The notes beneath the pieces are model-generated. The model was given only the letters and a program-made list of their open reading frames with translations. It was not told the origin of the DNA and searched no databases. The translations under genes and the position numbers were made by a program. DNA of 64,000 bases from Datisca glomerata (Eukaryota; Streptophyta; Magnoliopsida; Cucurbitales; Datiscaceae), in NCBI GenBank assembly GCA_003255025.1, contig QANY01003937.1:62001-126000 (forward strand), read 5' to 3'. Below are positions 23,368 through 35,745 of the stretch, piece by piece; position 1 is the first letter of the stretch; each line of letters opens with the position of its first letter.

Positions 23368-24170
23368 TGAATATGGAAAAAACCACCCAAGACACGTGTA
23401 CAAGAAGAATGAATCCTGAAGGGACGCGTGGATCATAAACATGGTAAGATTGGAGGCTAGATGAGAAAATAGAAGTGGTTGAAACAGACCATGAATTAAG
23501 CAAAAATGAGGATGAGAAAGCTAAATGGGAAGGAACACTAAACGAGAAGGAACGCTAAACGAGAAGGAATGTGAGAACGGAAATGAGCATGGAAAAGAGA
23601 AAAGTAGACCAGTCAATGGGAAAAAGACTGACGTGAACCCGCGCTTCCAGATTGGGAAAAGGAACTTGAGACTTAGAGAACTACCTTGATCGGGTAAGGC
23701 ACCCGCTGAACTGTGCGAGAATGGGAAAAGAAGGATAAGAAGGAGAGGGGGAACGGATAAATGGAATTCGAAATGACAGTCAAGTTGCTCTGATTGATTA
23801 TGTAATTGAATGACTCAGATAAGCCATGATGGTAGGCCACCAAGTGGCTACGTTTGATTGGCTCAAACAACAAGAAATCATTAAATGGTTGTGACTGATT
23901 GACGGCTGAGCGAGACATACGAGAAATTGGGATAATCATTCCCCTCCATTTCTATTGTTATTTTAACTAACTCATGCAGTTTAGGAAGCCTATATAAGGC
24001 CAATTTATTAGATGAAAAACACACATTCAATACAACCAGAGCATTTACTCTTTGCATTCTCTTATTCTTAAACTCTCTCTCCCCCTCTCTCATTAATACG
24101 TTGTGTATTTACACAACCCTTATCAATACTTTCTCCTTTGATCTATGATCAGCGAAAAAAATCATTTACA
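23368..24170 (+). repeat. Gypsy-2 3' LTR
   Basis: It starts TGAATATGG after a purine-rich stretch (GGAGGCAAA, the probable plus-strand primer) and ends TTTACA. It matches the 5' LTR over its length with scattered substitutions and small indels, so the insertion is not recent. Confidence 0.88.
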
Positions 24171-24222
24171 CCCACGACCTCAAGGATATGAGTGTGCAAG
24201 CCTATTCAACTACGCCAATCCA
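24171..24222 (-). mobile_element. tRNA-like head of a SINE, A-box half
   Basis: The minus strand reads TTGGCGTAGTTGAATAGGC, close to the tRNA A box (TGGCNNAGTNGG). The tRNA-like anticodon-arm region and GAGGTCGTGGG follow, where a B box GTTCGAATCC should begin. The sequence stops there at the Gypsy-2 LTR, and the B-box remainder is recognisable on the other flank before 14681. It is more likely a SINE than a functional tRNA, because it is degraded and split. Confidence 0.45.
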
Positions 24223-25696
24223 GTTTGTCGTGATTTTATTACAAAAAAGAAGAAGAAGAATTAAGATAATTAACTAAACTATACATGTAGCGCATGACGT
24301 TTATTCATGAAATCATAACATTAATATAATATTATTGGGTAAACGGTTAAGATCAATTGCACAATAAATCTTAAGAAATACAAAATGAGCTCTAAACATC
24401 GAATTACAACAAAAATCTATTATAATTTTTTGTAATCAAAATTCATAACTATATATTGTGCGAGCAATCACATAAGAAAATCTTGATCCTTGTTTTGAAA
24501 GAGAAAGATGCAATAAGCCTAAAAAGGCAAACATATGAAATTAACAAAGATAGAACCGTCATAGCAAATGAAATAGAAAGTAACTAAAGCATAAAAGAAA
24601 TGTAAAAAGAATTGAATTTTTCATTGAAAACATTGTATAAAGAAAAAGTAAAATGTAAAATATCAACGAACTTTTATACGTGTAAAAGAAAATGTAAAAT
24701 ATAATATCAAATGTTTTGCAAGGTTTCTGTAAATTTTGTACGTGTTTTTATCTTTAGAGTGAAAAAACATATTGAACCATACTCATAGTTCGTAAAATCT
24801 AAAGCGTATAACTTTTTGAATTCATATTTTTTTTATAAACTCACGATAAAGTGCTTTTATTAAAAGAAAATCTCAAATAAAAAGCTTGCACTTGACTCAA
24901 CACAAATTCTTGAATGAAATAAAAAGCAATTAATGCATAAAGTAAATGTAAAAATACTGAAATCGTATAAAGTAAATGTGAAATATAAAAAAAATTACCT
25001 AAATATGTTTCTTAATTTTTTACAATAAATATATTTTCAATAATTAAAATAGTGAACGTAATAGTGATAGATAGAATATTAAAAGACTTAGCAATTTAAA
25101 ATTTCATATAATTGTGAAGGTGTTTTTTATTTAAAAAAATTTCTGCCCACTTAACATCACTCATATATGCTATAGATAAGTCATATATATCAAGATATAT
25201 CTACCATATCTACTTACATGAGTGTAACAATAAATATATTCACTACTTTTATTGATTTCTGAAAAATTGACTGTATTCCTAATTATTGTTATTGGTGGCT
25301 ATTTAACAAAACGGGTTTGGCCTATTAACCTAATTTCCCTAGATTCTAATTTATTAGCATGCAAACTTTGCATTCTCGTACATATACATAGTTTTACTCA
25401 ATTTTTTGTCAAAAAAATGAGAGGAGGTTGCACTTTTTATAGCAAATATACTGTCGTTACATATGTGATTGATAAATAAACTAAACACATACGTGAAAGA
25501 GGATTAACTCCATAATGTCTAGTTAAAATTGAAATGTATCCTGTTTTGGTTTAACACATGTTTAGGGTTTTACACATTTTTATTTAAGAGAAAAAATGTA
25601 AATTAAACACGATGACTTGAAAGATGATGCACAAATTCCCATAATTATAGAAATCAATAAACTTATGAAACCAACTTGAAAATATCCATAGCAGCA
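24223..25696. other. Non-coding AT-rich interval
   Basis: No genes or transposon ends recognised. Loosely repeated AT-rich phrases such as ATAAAGTAAATGTAAAATAT occur around 24640-24985. The ORFs present are short and featureless. Confidence 0.5.
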
Positions 25697-25719
25697 TTGA
25701 ACTTAATGAAAACGTCGCT

Positions 25720-26057
25720 CTCTAGACTTTCTTGTTTTTATCCAAGAAAGTTCTAGCTCGTCCCCTTCCTTGCCTCTGTTTCTCGCCTTTGTTTCTTTCC
25801 TCGCCCTGTTTTCGTTTCTCCTCTTTTCTCTTGTTATCTTCATCAGCCTTTCTTAACATCATTTATACATAACTGTTTCTTACAATCTCTAGTACTTTCT
25901 ATATCTTATATAGATTCCTTTTAATTTCTATTTACATTTCTGTATCTTTACAGTCTGTATTTGTTTCTTCTCTTGGTGCATCTCCTTTAGTCATCTTCTT
26001 CTACCACATCCTCTTCAGTTTGCTGGCTTTTTTCTTTGGCTCTTTGTTTCTGTGTTG
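25720..26057 (+). other. LINE-1 5' untranslated region
   Basis: This stretch is markedly pyrimidine-rich (CTTCCTTGCCTCTGTTTCTC and similar) and precedes the ORF1 ATG at 26058. Such C/T-rich leaders are common in plant LINEs, which carry an internal promoter in this region. No specific promoter motif is identified. Confidence 0.5.
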
Positions 26058-26679
26058 ATGGAGGATCTTTGACAATGTTTCAGCAATATTCTAGATTTGG
26101 AGGACCTGCTCCAAGAAAACATTCACAATAATGAGATATGGTTAGTAGGGAAGATTATTTCAAACACAACGTTTAATACAAACAATATGAATAATGTCCT
26201 TAGAAGAAGCTGTGAGATAATTGACAGCATGGATACCAAGATTTTGGAAAAGAATACTTTTCTTTTCAAGTTGAGGAATGTTCAAGATGCTAAGAATGTG
26301 GAAAGCATAAGTCATGGTGTTTTAATAGATGCCTGCTTATCATTAAAAAAATATGAAGCAGGACCCTAGTAAGCGAAATTAATTTTGATAAATGTCCAAT
26401 TGGGGTCCAAATTTAGGATCTCCCTTCTGATTGGGTAATTGAATAGATTGTTGTCAACTTAGCTTCTAGGATAAGGGTGATTCTTGAAATAGACGGTAAC
26501 ACTCTTAGAGGTGCCCTAGCTCGATTTTGTGAGAGTTAGGGCTTCCTATAATCTTAAAAACTCTCTTATTCTGGAATTTGAGTTAAAAGGAAGAGTACTA
26601 TTTGGGTAGACTTTAGGTATGAAAGATTACCTAATTTTTTATATTCAACGTGGTTTGGTTTACTTACTCATGATTTAAG
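26058..26679 (+). pseudogene. LINE-1 ORF1 remnant, N-terminal part
   Basis: ORF1 of plant L1 elements is an RNA-binding protein that coats the element RNA. The open stretch 26097-26369 contains NEIWLVGKIISNTTFNTNNM and KNTFLFKLRNVQDAKN, matching the DUF4283 pattern. Further on, after frame changes, LPSDWVTE and VILEIDGNTLRG appear. The start of a zinc knuckle (HDL at about 26668-26676) is cut by the Copia-2 insertion. The first Cys residues are lost, and several stops occur. Confidence 0.7.
26675..26679 (+). repeat. Target-site duplication of Copia-2, left copy
   Basis: TTAAG lies directly before the TG of the element and is identical to 35741-35745 on the other side. Confidence 0.88.
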
Positions 26680-28585
26680 TGTTCGATCAAATTTTAAAAT
26701 TTTAAAAAAAAAATTATTGAACCACGAATGATTCGTAAGCGAAATATAAATTTTTTTTTTCACCTCAACGAATTTAATCATATTAAATATTAAAATCATA
26801 CAAACGATTATGCATATTAAGTTCTACGTATTCAAAAGAGGTAGAAACGATTTATACATTTTCCTTGTATTGGAGATCTTCTGAACTAGTGAAATTCTTA
26901 TTAAATACTTCGCGTTTTTCGATCTTCAAATCCAAAATTTTCAATTAGTCTTTGCACCAACAATCACTCATTGGATTCAGAAGTATATTTCACAAACACG
27001 TCGTTAGGAACTGAGTGTGAGCTCTCAAAATAATTGAGGAAGAAAAATCAAAATTTCATCTTCCTCTGGTGATTTCGGCAACAAGCAGTAGGAGGGGAGA
27101 GAGAAATATTTTTCTGCTATGTCTGATTATAGTTGTGTCAACACACTTAGGTTAGGGAGGCAACCGTAATGCCATCCCTTATATAATAATTTTGAAATTT
27201 TCACATACACCCCATATATGTGTAATTTCTGAAATTCACCCCAATTACTCTTTACTATTGCCGAAAATTGTACATTTCCTTAGAGTTAATGTTGTGTCCA
27301 AATTCATCAATCCAAATTGATAAATTTAAATTGATCTTCATCAATTAATTAATTAATTTTTATTATTTATTAATTATTCAATAATTAGAAAATAATAAAT
27401 TAATTAATTTGAACATCAATTAATTACTCTTCACTAATAAAGTGACAACACTCATCACATATGAGTTCAGAAAATACACCTTAGCTCAAAACACATTTTG
27501 GTCCAAGTGATATTATTACTTCTATTCCTGTCCTCATGAGTTACTCCTGAGACCGAATGGATCAACATGAATAACGTTATAGGATTCAAATACCCAAAAA
27601 ATTTATCTCCATAAATTCCCAACCTATTTAATCCTGACATCGTATGACTCCACTATAGTTCGATGTTGAATCAACTCTCGGTTCATGCACACTACATTTT
27701 TTGTTGGTGTAAATAAACACTTTTATTTCACGGTCCACAAAAAAATTAACATATTACGGTTCGTGAATATCAGTAACAATAACGGGATATAAGCTTATCA
27801 TTTTACTCCACTTATTATTATTTTTTTAACTCCTTTATTAATTGTGAATAAGAAATACATAATAATGAATTGTCTCGTACAATTCTGAAGTCTTATTCAA
27901 TGACTCATTTCATTGAATACTTGACCAAGTTAATTTATTCACACACCCATCAATAAAACATAATGTGATATTGTTACTATCACAATCTAACCACAAATTT
28001 TCAGATCTATGAATCATGTAAATCTAACATAGTTGAATTACGATCCCAAAAGTCGAGGTATTGTCCAACAATTTGAACTCTTTCCTTTGATATATCCAAG
28101 ATCGCAAGTAACTAAGTCAAGCTTCATATTAACCTCAGGATAAAGGTAATTATAAAAATACCTTAAGGTGTAACAATTAGATTTAGAGCTAGGTAAATGA
28201 CTTTACTAAAAACTAATTTGTTACTGGTCTATTCAACATGTTCAATAACATGCCTAGGTCAACTGTCAGAGTCTTCACTCTCACGTCCCATGACTGGCAT
28301 CCTTTGGTTCAACCTAATAATCATAATCATACTCGATTGCCCAGTCGATTCTTAGACTGCGAATAACGTTCTGAACTGTTTCAGAAGAGTTTGTCTAGAA
28401 GACCCCTCTGTCTTTAATCTTCCTACATTGACAATAGTTCCAGGATTTGAGTAAATTATAAACACACTTTAATTAATAGAAAAACATTCATTCATTCATT
28501 AAATTCAGTGATACAAAATATTTGAGAAATAACTAAATACTCATAAATAGTTATTACACTCTATTTTATGGACATAATTCCAACA
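26680..28585 (-). repeat. Copia-2 3' LTR
   Basis: On the minus strand it begins TGTTGGAATTATGTCCATAA at 28585, after the purine tract AAATGGGAGA (the probable plus-strand primer), and ends in a degraded GATCGAACA at 26680. It aligns along its length with 33892-35740. Confidence 0.9.
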
Positions 28586-28599
28586 ATCTCCCATTTGGA

Positions 28600-28905
28600 C
28601 TAGAGTAGGCGTGTACAATCTCGTATCCCCATGACCTCCAGATGACCATCAAAGACTTTACTGCTTAAAGTCTTTGTGAATAGATCTGCAAGATTGTTGA
28701 CCGTCGATATGTGTGTAACTACAACATCTCCACACTGAACAATCTCTCTTATCAGGTGATATTTACGCTCTATGTGCTTGGATCTTTTGTGGCTCCTTGG
28801 TTTCTTCGAGTTTACTACAACCCCACTGCTATCGCAATAAAGTGTCATGGGCTTATCATCTTCTGGAACAACTTTCAGAGTCTTTAAGAACTTTTTAAGT
28901 CATAC
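28600..28905 (-). pseudogene. Copia-2 RNase H, C-terminal part
   Basis: The minus strand reads LKKFLKTLKV, then the open block at 28600-28848: TLYCDSSGVVVN, HIERKYH and NNLADLFTKTLSSKV. This is the end of copia RNase H, which degrades the RNA template. The segment is cut off from its N-terminal half by the solo LTR at 28909-30473. A stop sits in the VWLKKF motif where Trp is expected. Confidence 0.82.
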
Positions 28906-28908
28906 ATC

Positions 28909-30473
28909 TATTGGGGGTTATGCCCTCAAAGCACGTGTAGTGACATTTTAATATGAAATTTAATGATATTTTATTTTTCTTATAATTTATCTTTTAAATT
29001 ATTATCTAATAATTTATATAAATATCTGAAAACTTCATATTCAATAATGAGATTATGATAGTGTATTAGTATGAGATGATTAAGATCATAGATAGTGAAT
29101 AAAATTATCAGCAACATATTAAAGTATGAAATATTTAATGAATGGTTGCAAGTACGGTTCAGTAAGCATTATGAATGCATGTGATCTAGATCCCAATCAT
29201 TGATGCGGATGGACATCTTAGTGAATATACTTTCAATAATAAGATTATATATGACATGATCAATGTAAATTAATATCTTTATTAACTTATCATTATCATA
29301 AAGATTTAATACACATCAATTGGATGATCATATGTAGATTAGTGTGAATCTTGTGTAGTCATGAACTCCTATACATGCCTACTGGAGCTTTTGGTTCATT
29401 CGTTAAAATTTGTTTATAAAACAGGCTAGTGACTTTTGTTTCGGAGATTCAATGATATGAATGGCTATGAACATGATCTTATAAGATTTGAAATCCATGC
29501 TTTCCTAACAGATCGTATATTGGTTCTCTTAAGTGTTAATTTTGGAACTAAGTGGTTATTGAGCTCAAATTTATAATAAGATTATAAATTAGTCATTCAC
29601 TAGTGAATTAATGGTACTTAAGGATCAATGGGTAATTAGAAGGATAAAATGGTAATTTTGACTAGTTCTAATTAACGAACCAATAATTAGAGGACAGAGC
29701 TACGTGTAATGATTATATCAATGGACTACAGGAGAATACTCTGTAAATACATCTTATAATCTATAAGAGTGCAATTCCATGTTTATAGTGGAGTAATAAT
29801 GAAATTAATAAATAATATTATTTAATTAAAGAGTTTAATTAATAATATGGTTTATTGAAGCTTATGATTATAGATCCATGAACTCCAAGTCACCTCTGTA
29901 CTACACAGTTTAGGGTGTAAATATTTCAGGACATGAGAAAATGACCGACTTACAAAAAAAATTTTTATTCTTGGGCAAGTATATAATTATGAGATAGTTA
30001 TATGTGATTAATTAATAAATTTATTTATTTTAATTTTTGAAAATTATATATAAATAATTATATTGATTAATTTTCTAATTGTTGATAGGTGAGACACTAT
30101 ATCAAATTTGTGATAGAAAAGTGTCTTGAAATGTGTTGAATACATCTAAAGACAAAAACGTGTCTTGAAATATTCTATGTGCTCACACACATTACAGTGC
30201 GTTGAGGATGGGCTTGAAAGATCTTGGTATGGATCTCAGAGTCTATTGATCGTTGGAACAATTTTGTGAGATGGAGAATCGATCGATTTTGCAAGGACGT
30301 TTGATAGACTACAAGAGTTATATAATTCCTAACCTTGTATGTCTTCGATTCAATAAAAAATTTATTTTTTTGGAAACCGTTGCGTTGCTCTTATTTTCTT
30401 TTATCGAAAAAAATGCTTTTAATAAATTTTTTAACACGCTTTTGTCGCACGTGCGCCACATTCTACAACAACA
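28909..30473 (+). mobile_element. Solo LTR-2 inserted in Copia-2 RNase H
   Basis: It starts TATTGGGGGTTATGCCCTC (ancestral start probably TGTTGGGG) and ends ...CAACAACA, 1565 bases. Flanks ACATC (28904-28908) and ACAAC (30474-30478) are a likely 5-base duplication with one change. Removing it restores continuity of the RNase H reading. It is the same family as solo LTR-1 in the opposite orientation. No internal element sequence remains, so it arose by LTR-LTR recombination. Confidence 0.82.
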
Positions 30474-30478
30474 ACAAC

Positions 30479-32180
30479 CACCTTAGTAGCTTCACAAGCT
30501 GCCACTTATTCAACTTTCATGATAGAAACAGTAATGCGAGAGTGGTTGATACTTCTCCATATAACTGCTCCATCGTTTAGGATATACATCAATCCTGAAG
30601 TGAAACTCCGATAATCCTTATCTGCTTAGAAATCAGAATCAGTATATCCCGTCATATTCAGATCAGTAACTGAAGGATATGCTTGACAGTATTCCAATAC
30701 TCGATTCTAAGATTAGATTAGAAATGACACACCACGCCCACGACATAGCTGATGTCTGGCCTAGTGCAAAGCATTGTATACATAAGACTTCCTATGGCTA
30801 AAGCATATGTAATCTTTCTCATGTCTTCCTCTTCTTGAGGAGTCTTGGGAGACTGCTCCTTGGAGAGGTTGACTCCATGCCTGAAAGGAAGATATCCCTT
30901 TTTGGAGCCTTGCATACTGAAGCAATCCATCAACTCATCGATATAAGATGCTTGAGATAGTGTCAATTGTCTGTTCTTCCGATCCCGAAATATCTGAATA
31001 CCTAAGACAAAGACAGCTTCTCTAAGATCTTTCATATAAAATTTATTTTCAAGCCAAATCTTGACATCATATAATTTTCTTACATCATTCTGAATGAGTA
31101 GAATATCATCCATGTACAAGACTAGGTAAACCACTTTCCCTTCATGTATCAGCTTATACACATAGGGTTCATCCACTAACTGTTCAAAACCAAAGTTCTT
31201 AACACTTTCATCGAATCTAATATTCCACGAACTTTACGCTTGCTTAAGTCTATAAATGGACTTCAGCAGTTCACAAACCTGCCCTCTTTGCCTTTCTCCA
31301 TGAACCTGTCTGGCGTCCATCTATCAGATTTCATAGTCGAGGGCAACAACAATGGACATGGGGATTCAAATGGATTTAAGTATACCTACCATTGAGAAAG
31401 TATCCTCATAGTTTATACCTTCCTTTTCGGTGTAGCCCTTGGCTACTAGCCTAGTTTTGAATGTCTCCACATTCCCCTCCGACCTATCTTTTTCTTATAA
31501 ATCAATTTACACCCTACAGGTTTTACCCCTTCATGGGGATCTATAGGTTTTCAGATTTCGTTTGAGTATATCGAATGTATCTCAACGTTCATGGCTTCTT
31601 GCTATAGGTTTGCTTTAGGACTAGCCATGGCCTGTGAGTGGGAAAGCGGTTCATCATGATCCTTATCTGAGACTGTTGTTAAGGCATTTCCATAAGACAT
31701 GTACCTCTTAGACTATCTTGCAATCATTGCATTACGTCGAGACTTCATAGGCTCTCGCCCCATCTGTGGTTTTTCCATTATTGAATCTGAAACACTTCCT
31801 GATTGGGGAGTCGGTGTCCTCCCACTCAATAATTCCTCTAGCACAAGAGTGCTTCTAAACTTCACACTTATTATATAGTCTTGTACGAGAACATGTGCAT
31901 TAGTGCTAATGAATGTTTTTTGTCAGTCAAACTATAAAAGACATACCCCTTCGTTCATTTGGGAATCATACAAACATGCATAATTTTGATCGACTGGCCA
32001 ACTTGCCTGTCTTCTATTTCAGAACATGTGTTGGATACCCCTATATTCTAAAGTGGTTGACATAAGACTTTCATTCATTCCATCTTTAATATGACGTGCT
32101 AGGCGTTGTCTTTGATGGAACTTGATTTAGAATGTATGTTGTTGTTTTCAAAACATATACCTAGAACAAATCTGAGAGGG
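30479..32180 (-). pseudogene. Copia-2 reverse transcriptase and RNase H N-terminal part
   Basis: The best preserved block is 30718-31176: EPYVYKLIHEGKVVYLVLYM, with the catalytic YMDDILLI, then FSMQGSKKGYLPFRHG and CTRPDISYVV. Upstream (31200-31700) the degraded RT N-terminus includes segments matching SPVA and MDV motifs of Copia-1. Downstream (30700 to 30479) RNase H begins with LNDGAVIWRSI and AACEATKV, where the solo LTR interrupts it. Stops and frame changes occur outside the open block. Confidence 0.82.
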
Positions 32181-32199
32181 ATGAGTAACTCATCATGGA

Positions 32200-32630
32200 T
32201 CTAACCATATTCATCAAAGTTCGATTCCTTCACTCTGAAACACCATTCTCTTCTAGAGTTCCAAGTGCTGTAAGCTGAGAAAGAATACATTCTTCCTTAA
32301 AAAAGTTTAAAAAACTCTCATAGTAAGTATTCTCCACCACGATCAGAACGTAATGTTTTGATTTATTTCTCTAATTACTTTTTTATCATAGCCTTGTACT
32401 CTTTAAAGTTTTTAAAGGATTCAGACTTTTGGTGCGTTAGATAAATATGTCCAAAACGTTAGTAGTCATCAGTGCAGGTTACAAAGTATTCATAACCTCC
32501 TCGTGCTTGGATATTCAATGGCCCACATACATCACAATGTACAAGTTCGAGGAATTGAGTGGCTCTTTTACCCTTCGCTGAAAATGGTCACTTGGTCATT
32601 TTTCTTTCTATACAGGATTCCCATGTGGGT
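32200..32630 (-). pseudogene. Copia-2 integrase remnant
   Basis: The minus strand reads ESCIERKMTK (the second Cys of the zinc finger), FLELVHCDVCGPL and GGYEYFVTCTDDY at the start of the core, and SDRGGEY near 32330. The N-terminal half of the zinc-binding domain is absent because of the deletion at about 32625-32632. The rest shows stops, including one after TDDY. Confidence 0.75.
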
Positions 32631-32631
32631 T

Positions 32632-32998
32632 TCATCCTACAGTTCATGACGTTTCGTACAACAGCCTATTTGACTTGACGACTCTGATCTCTGAACATTT
32701 TGGTGATGTTCAACATCATATAAGCGAGAATTTCCATGTTCTGATGTTGTTATTGCAACACATTGCTAATAGGCATATATAACATCTGGCTATCTCATCA
32801 GAACGCAGCAAAGAAGCATAAACATCATTTTCTTCTTAAGTCGATTCAGCAGTAGGCTCAAGTGGACAAAGGGTGGTGAGCAAGAACTTGTGTTTTTCTA
32901 CCGTCAGCACGATATCAATATTACGTTTCCAATCCACGTAATTTTCACCAGTAAGTCTATTTGCATTTCAGATAGTTGAGAGTGTGGATAATGACATG
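32632..32998 (-). pseudogene. Copia-2 gag remnant, truncated by deletion
   Basis: It starts at the ATG ending at 32998 in the context TTTTCAGTAATCATG, the same as Copia-1. It reads LTGENYVDWKRNIDIV with the Trp intact, then TLCPLEP and a helical core. At MNCRMKPT the sequence jumps into the integrase zinc finger. Compared with Copia-1, about 1 kb (Gag C-terminus, zinc knuckle, protease, start of integrase) is missing. Confidence 0.78.
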
Positions 32999-33877
32999 AT
33001 TACTGAAAAGAATAAATAAAACAGTGTAAATAAATACACAATCATTTAGGAAAGTATGATGCATGAAGCAAATACTTAAATATTTAAAAATCCAATAAAA
33101 ATATTTCTTCCATGATGTTACGATCAACAACGATAACTTGTCTCATCTAAGGACAACGTCCGAGCTACCTCCTATCGTATCAAGACTCCTCTCATTTGGT
33201 TAACACTTCTCAAGATGTCACTACATCTAGTTTAACCAATTACCAACAGTTTTAGTCACTTCAGCCCCATTGACTAGCCCCTATGAGGGATTCCAATGTG
33301 CTTTGTTCTAAGTGTTTAACCAACGCATCGGTTTTAAAGGTTTCCATGAACTAACCGTCCATCTAAGGATGGTCCTGCCTCACCAATTCTTTTAAGATCT
33401 TTAGCTTCTTAAGCAACTCGATGACTCATTCCCAAGTTTCTCCCACTAAAGAGAGGACCGCTAGGATGGCTCTAAACAATTCCTCGTGCTACTATCAAGT
33501 TTACGTTGGGGATCTTGAGAACGTTTCAACGTAAACGACCCACCACGCAAGGCACTGCAGCGAATAGCAGGACGCGACTCAGCACGGCGGTCGGCGGCGA
33601 CAACAGCGACGATGGTCGGTGACTGCAGTGGTGTCGACGACGAGTTACATGGAATTTTAAAAAAAATACAACTTTTTCAAGAAAATAAATTACATAAAAT
33701 TCTATACCTCAATTTCGGCGCACATCAATTCTGTAATTGAAAAACAAAACTCCTAGAGCCAATAGATCTCCATTCATAAAACACATTCAAAATAATTTTG
33801 AATCTATCATACAAAGATATGTCAATATCAACGATACATACATTTAATCACAGAATATGCATAATCAAGAAATCAAG
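32999..33877 (-). other. Copia-2 leader
   Basis: Non-coding leader between the primer-binding site and gag, shorter than in Copia-1. It keeps the GC-rich patch (33539-33640, with GGCGGTCGGCGGCGACAACA). The splice-acceptor-like TTCTTTTCAG before the gag ATG is also conserved. Confidence 0.55.
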
Positions 33878-33890
33878 GCTCTGATATCAA
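33878..33890 (-). other. Copia-2 primer-binding site
   Basis: Minus strand TTGATATCAGAGC, directly after the LTR end TCCAACA. It matches the tRNA-Met-type site TGGTATCAGAGC. Confidence 0.8.
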
Positions 33891-33891
33891 T

Positions 33892-35740
33892 TGTTGGATC
33901 GAGTTTTAAAATTTGAGGAAAAATCATTGAACCATGAACGGTTCGTGGGTGAAATATAAAAAAATTTCACATCAATGAATTTAATCATATTAAATATTAA
34001 AATCATACAAACGATTATGCATATTAAGTTGAGCATATTCAAAAGAGGTAGAAATGATTTATACATTTTCGTTGTATTAGAGACTTTCTGAATTGATGGA
34101 ATCCTTATTAAATGTTTCGCGTTCTTCGATCTTCAAATCTAAGAACTTCAATTAGTCTTCACACCAACAAACCACTCGTTGGATTTAGAAATATATCTCG
34201 CAAGTACGAGATCTATTTCTAAAACAACTGAGGAAGAAAAATAAATTTTTTCTCTTACTCTGGTGATTTCGGCGGAAGGTAGTAGGAGGGGAGAGAGAAA
34301 CCTTTTTTTGCTCTGTTTAATTAGGGTTGTGTCAACACTTAGGTTATGGAGGCAGCCCTAATGCCGTCCCTTATATAATAATTTTTAAATTTTTACATAT
34401 ACCTCATATATGTGTAGTTTCCGAAATTCACCCCTTTATTCTTTACTATTGTCAAAAATTGTATATCTCCCTAGAGTTAATGTTGTGTCCAAATTGATAA
34501 ATTTAAATTGATCTCCATCAATCAATTTATTAATTTTTATTATTTACTAATTTTTAAAATAATTTTCTAATAATAAATTAATTAATTTGAACATCAATTA
34601 ATTACTCTTCACTAATAAAATGACAACTCTCATTACATATGGGTTGAGGAAATACACATTGGCTCAAAACATATTTTGGTCCAATTGATGTTGTTTCTTC
34701 TATTTCTATCCTCATGAGCTACTCCTCAGACCAAATATACCCACATGAATAAATCTATAGGATTCAAATAACCTGTGAATTTGACTCCATAAATTTCTGA
34801 CCTATTTAATCTCGACATCGTACGACTCCACTATAGGTTCGATACCGAATCAACTCTCGATTCATGCACAATACACTTTTATTTCATTCTCCACACAATA
34901 TTTTAACATATTATCATTCGTGAACATCAGTAACAAGAGCAGAATGTAAAATTACTATTTACCCCTCTTGTTATTATTTTGTTAACTCGTTTATTGACTG
35001 TGAATAAAAACCATAACAGTGAATTGCCTCGTACAATTCACAAGTCTTATTCAATGGCTCATTTCATTGAATACTTGGTCATGTTAATTTATTCACACAT
35101 ATATCGATAAAGCATAAGGTAATATTGTTGCTTTCGTAACCTAACCACGAATTTCTATATCTGTGAGTCGCGTAACTCCAATATAATTGAATTACGATCC
35201 CAACAGCAGAGATATTATCTTGTAATTCGAACTCACTCCTTTGGAACATCAAAGACCACAAGTAACTAAGTCAAGCTTTATATTCACCTCACGGTAAAGA
35301 TAATTATGAAAATAACCTTAAAGTGTAACAATTAGATTTAGAGCTAGGTAAACAGTTTTATTCTAAACTAATCTATTACTAGTCGATTCAACATGTTCCA
35401 TAACATGCCTAGGTCAACCATCAGAGTCTCCAATCCCATGCCCCAAGACTGACATCATTTGGTTCAACCTAACAGTCATAATCAAACTCGATTGTTTAGT
35501 CGATCCTAAGACTACAAATATCGTTCTGAACTATTTTCGAAGAGTTTGTCTGGAAGCCCCCTCTATCTTTACTCTTCTTATGTTGATAATAGGTCTAGGA
35601 CTTGAGTAAATTATAAACACACTTTAATTAATAGAAAAACTTTCATTCATTCATTAAATTCAGTAATACAAAATGTCTGAGAAATAACTAAATACACATA
35701 AATAGTTATTACACCCTACTATATGGACACAATTCCAACA
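33892..35740 (-). repeat. Copia-2 5' LTR
   Basis: On the minus strand it runs from TGTTGGAATTGTGTCCATAT at 35740 to GATCCAACA at 33892. It is the most complete LTR of this family in the window (1849 bases) and defines the LTR ends used for Copia-1. Confidence 0.92.
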
Positions 35741-35745
35741 TTAAG
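35741..35745 (+). repeat. Target-site duplication of Copia-2, right copy
   Basis: TTAAG, identical to 26675-26679. The LINE-1 zinc-knuckle reading resumes here with its last Cys. Confidence 0.88.

Larger units (their letters stand above)
14681..24170 (+). mobile_element. Gypsy-2: Tat-type Ty3/gypsy retrotransposon, LTR to LTR
   Basis: About 9.5 kb between two LTRs of 775 and 803 bases. Order: LTR, primer-binding site, gag, protease, RT, RNase H, a second RNase H, integrase, tandem repeats, antisense ORF, LTR. Integrase after RT marks Ty3/gypsy. The second RNase H, the long post-pol region with repeats and the antisense ORF point to the Tat (Retand/Ogre-like) lineage. All coding regions have stops or frameshifts, and RT has lost a segment. 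Flanks CTCAT and CCCAC are probably a target duplication decayed by C-to-T changes. Confidence 0.88.
26680..35740 (-). mobile_element. Copia-2: LTR-to-LTR copia element nested in LINE-1
   Basis: A 9061-base minus-strand element with LTRs at 33892-35740 (5') and 26680-28585 (3'), flanked by identical TTAAG. It belongs to the same family as Copia-1. Its internal region holds a tRNA-Met-type primer-binding site, gag, a partial integrase, RT and RNase H, plus an inserted solo LTR (28909-30473). A deletion near 32625 fuses mid-gag to the integrase zinc finger, removing the protease. In an 85-base segment at the LTR starts I count 8 differences between the two LTRs, so it is old. Confidence 0.92.

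Noticed and set aside
24171..24222. Functional tRNA gene on the minus strand
   Set aside because: Only the A-box half is present and the B box is separated by a 9.5-kb retrotransposon.
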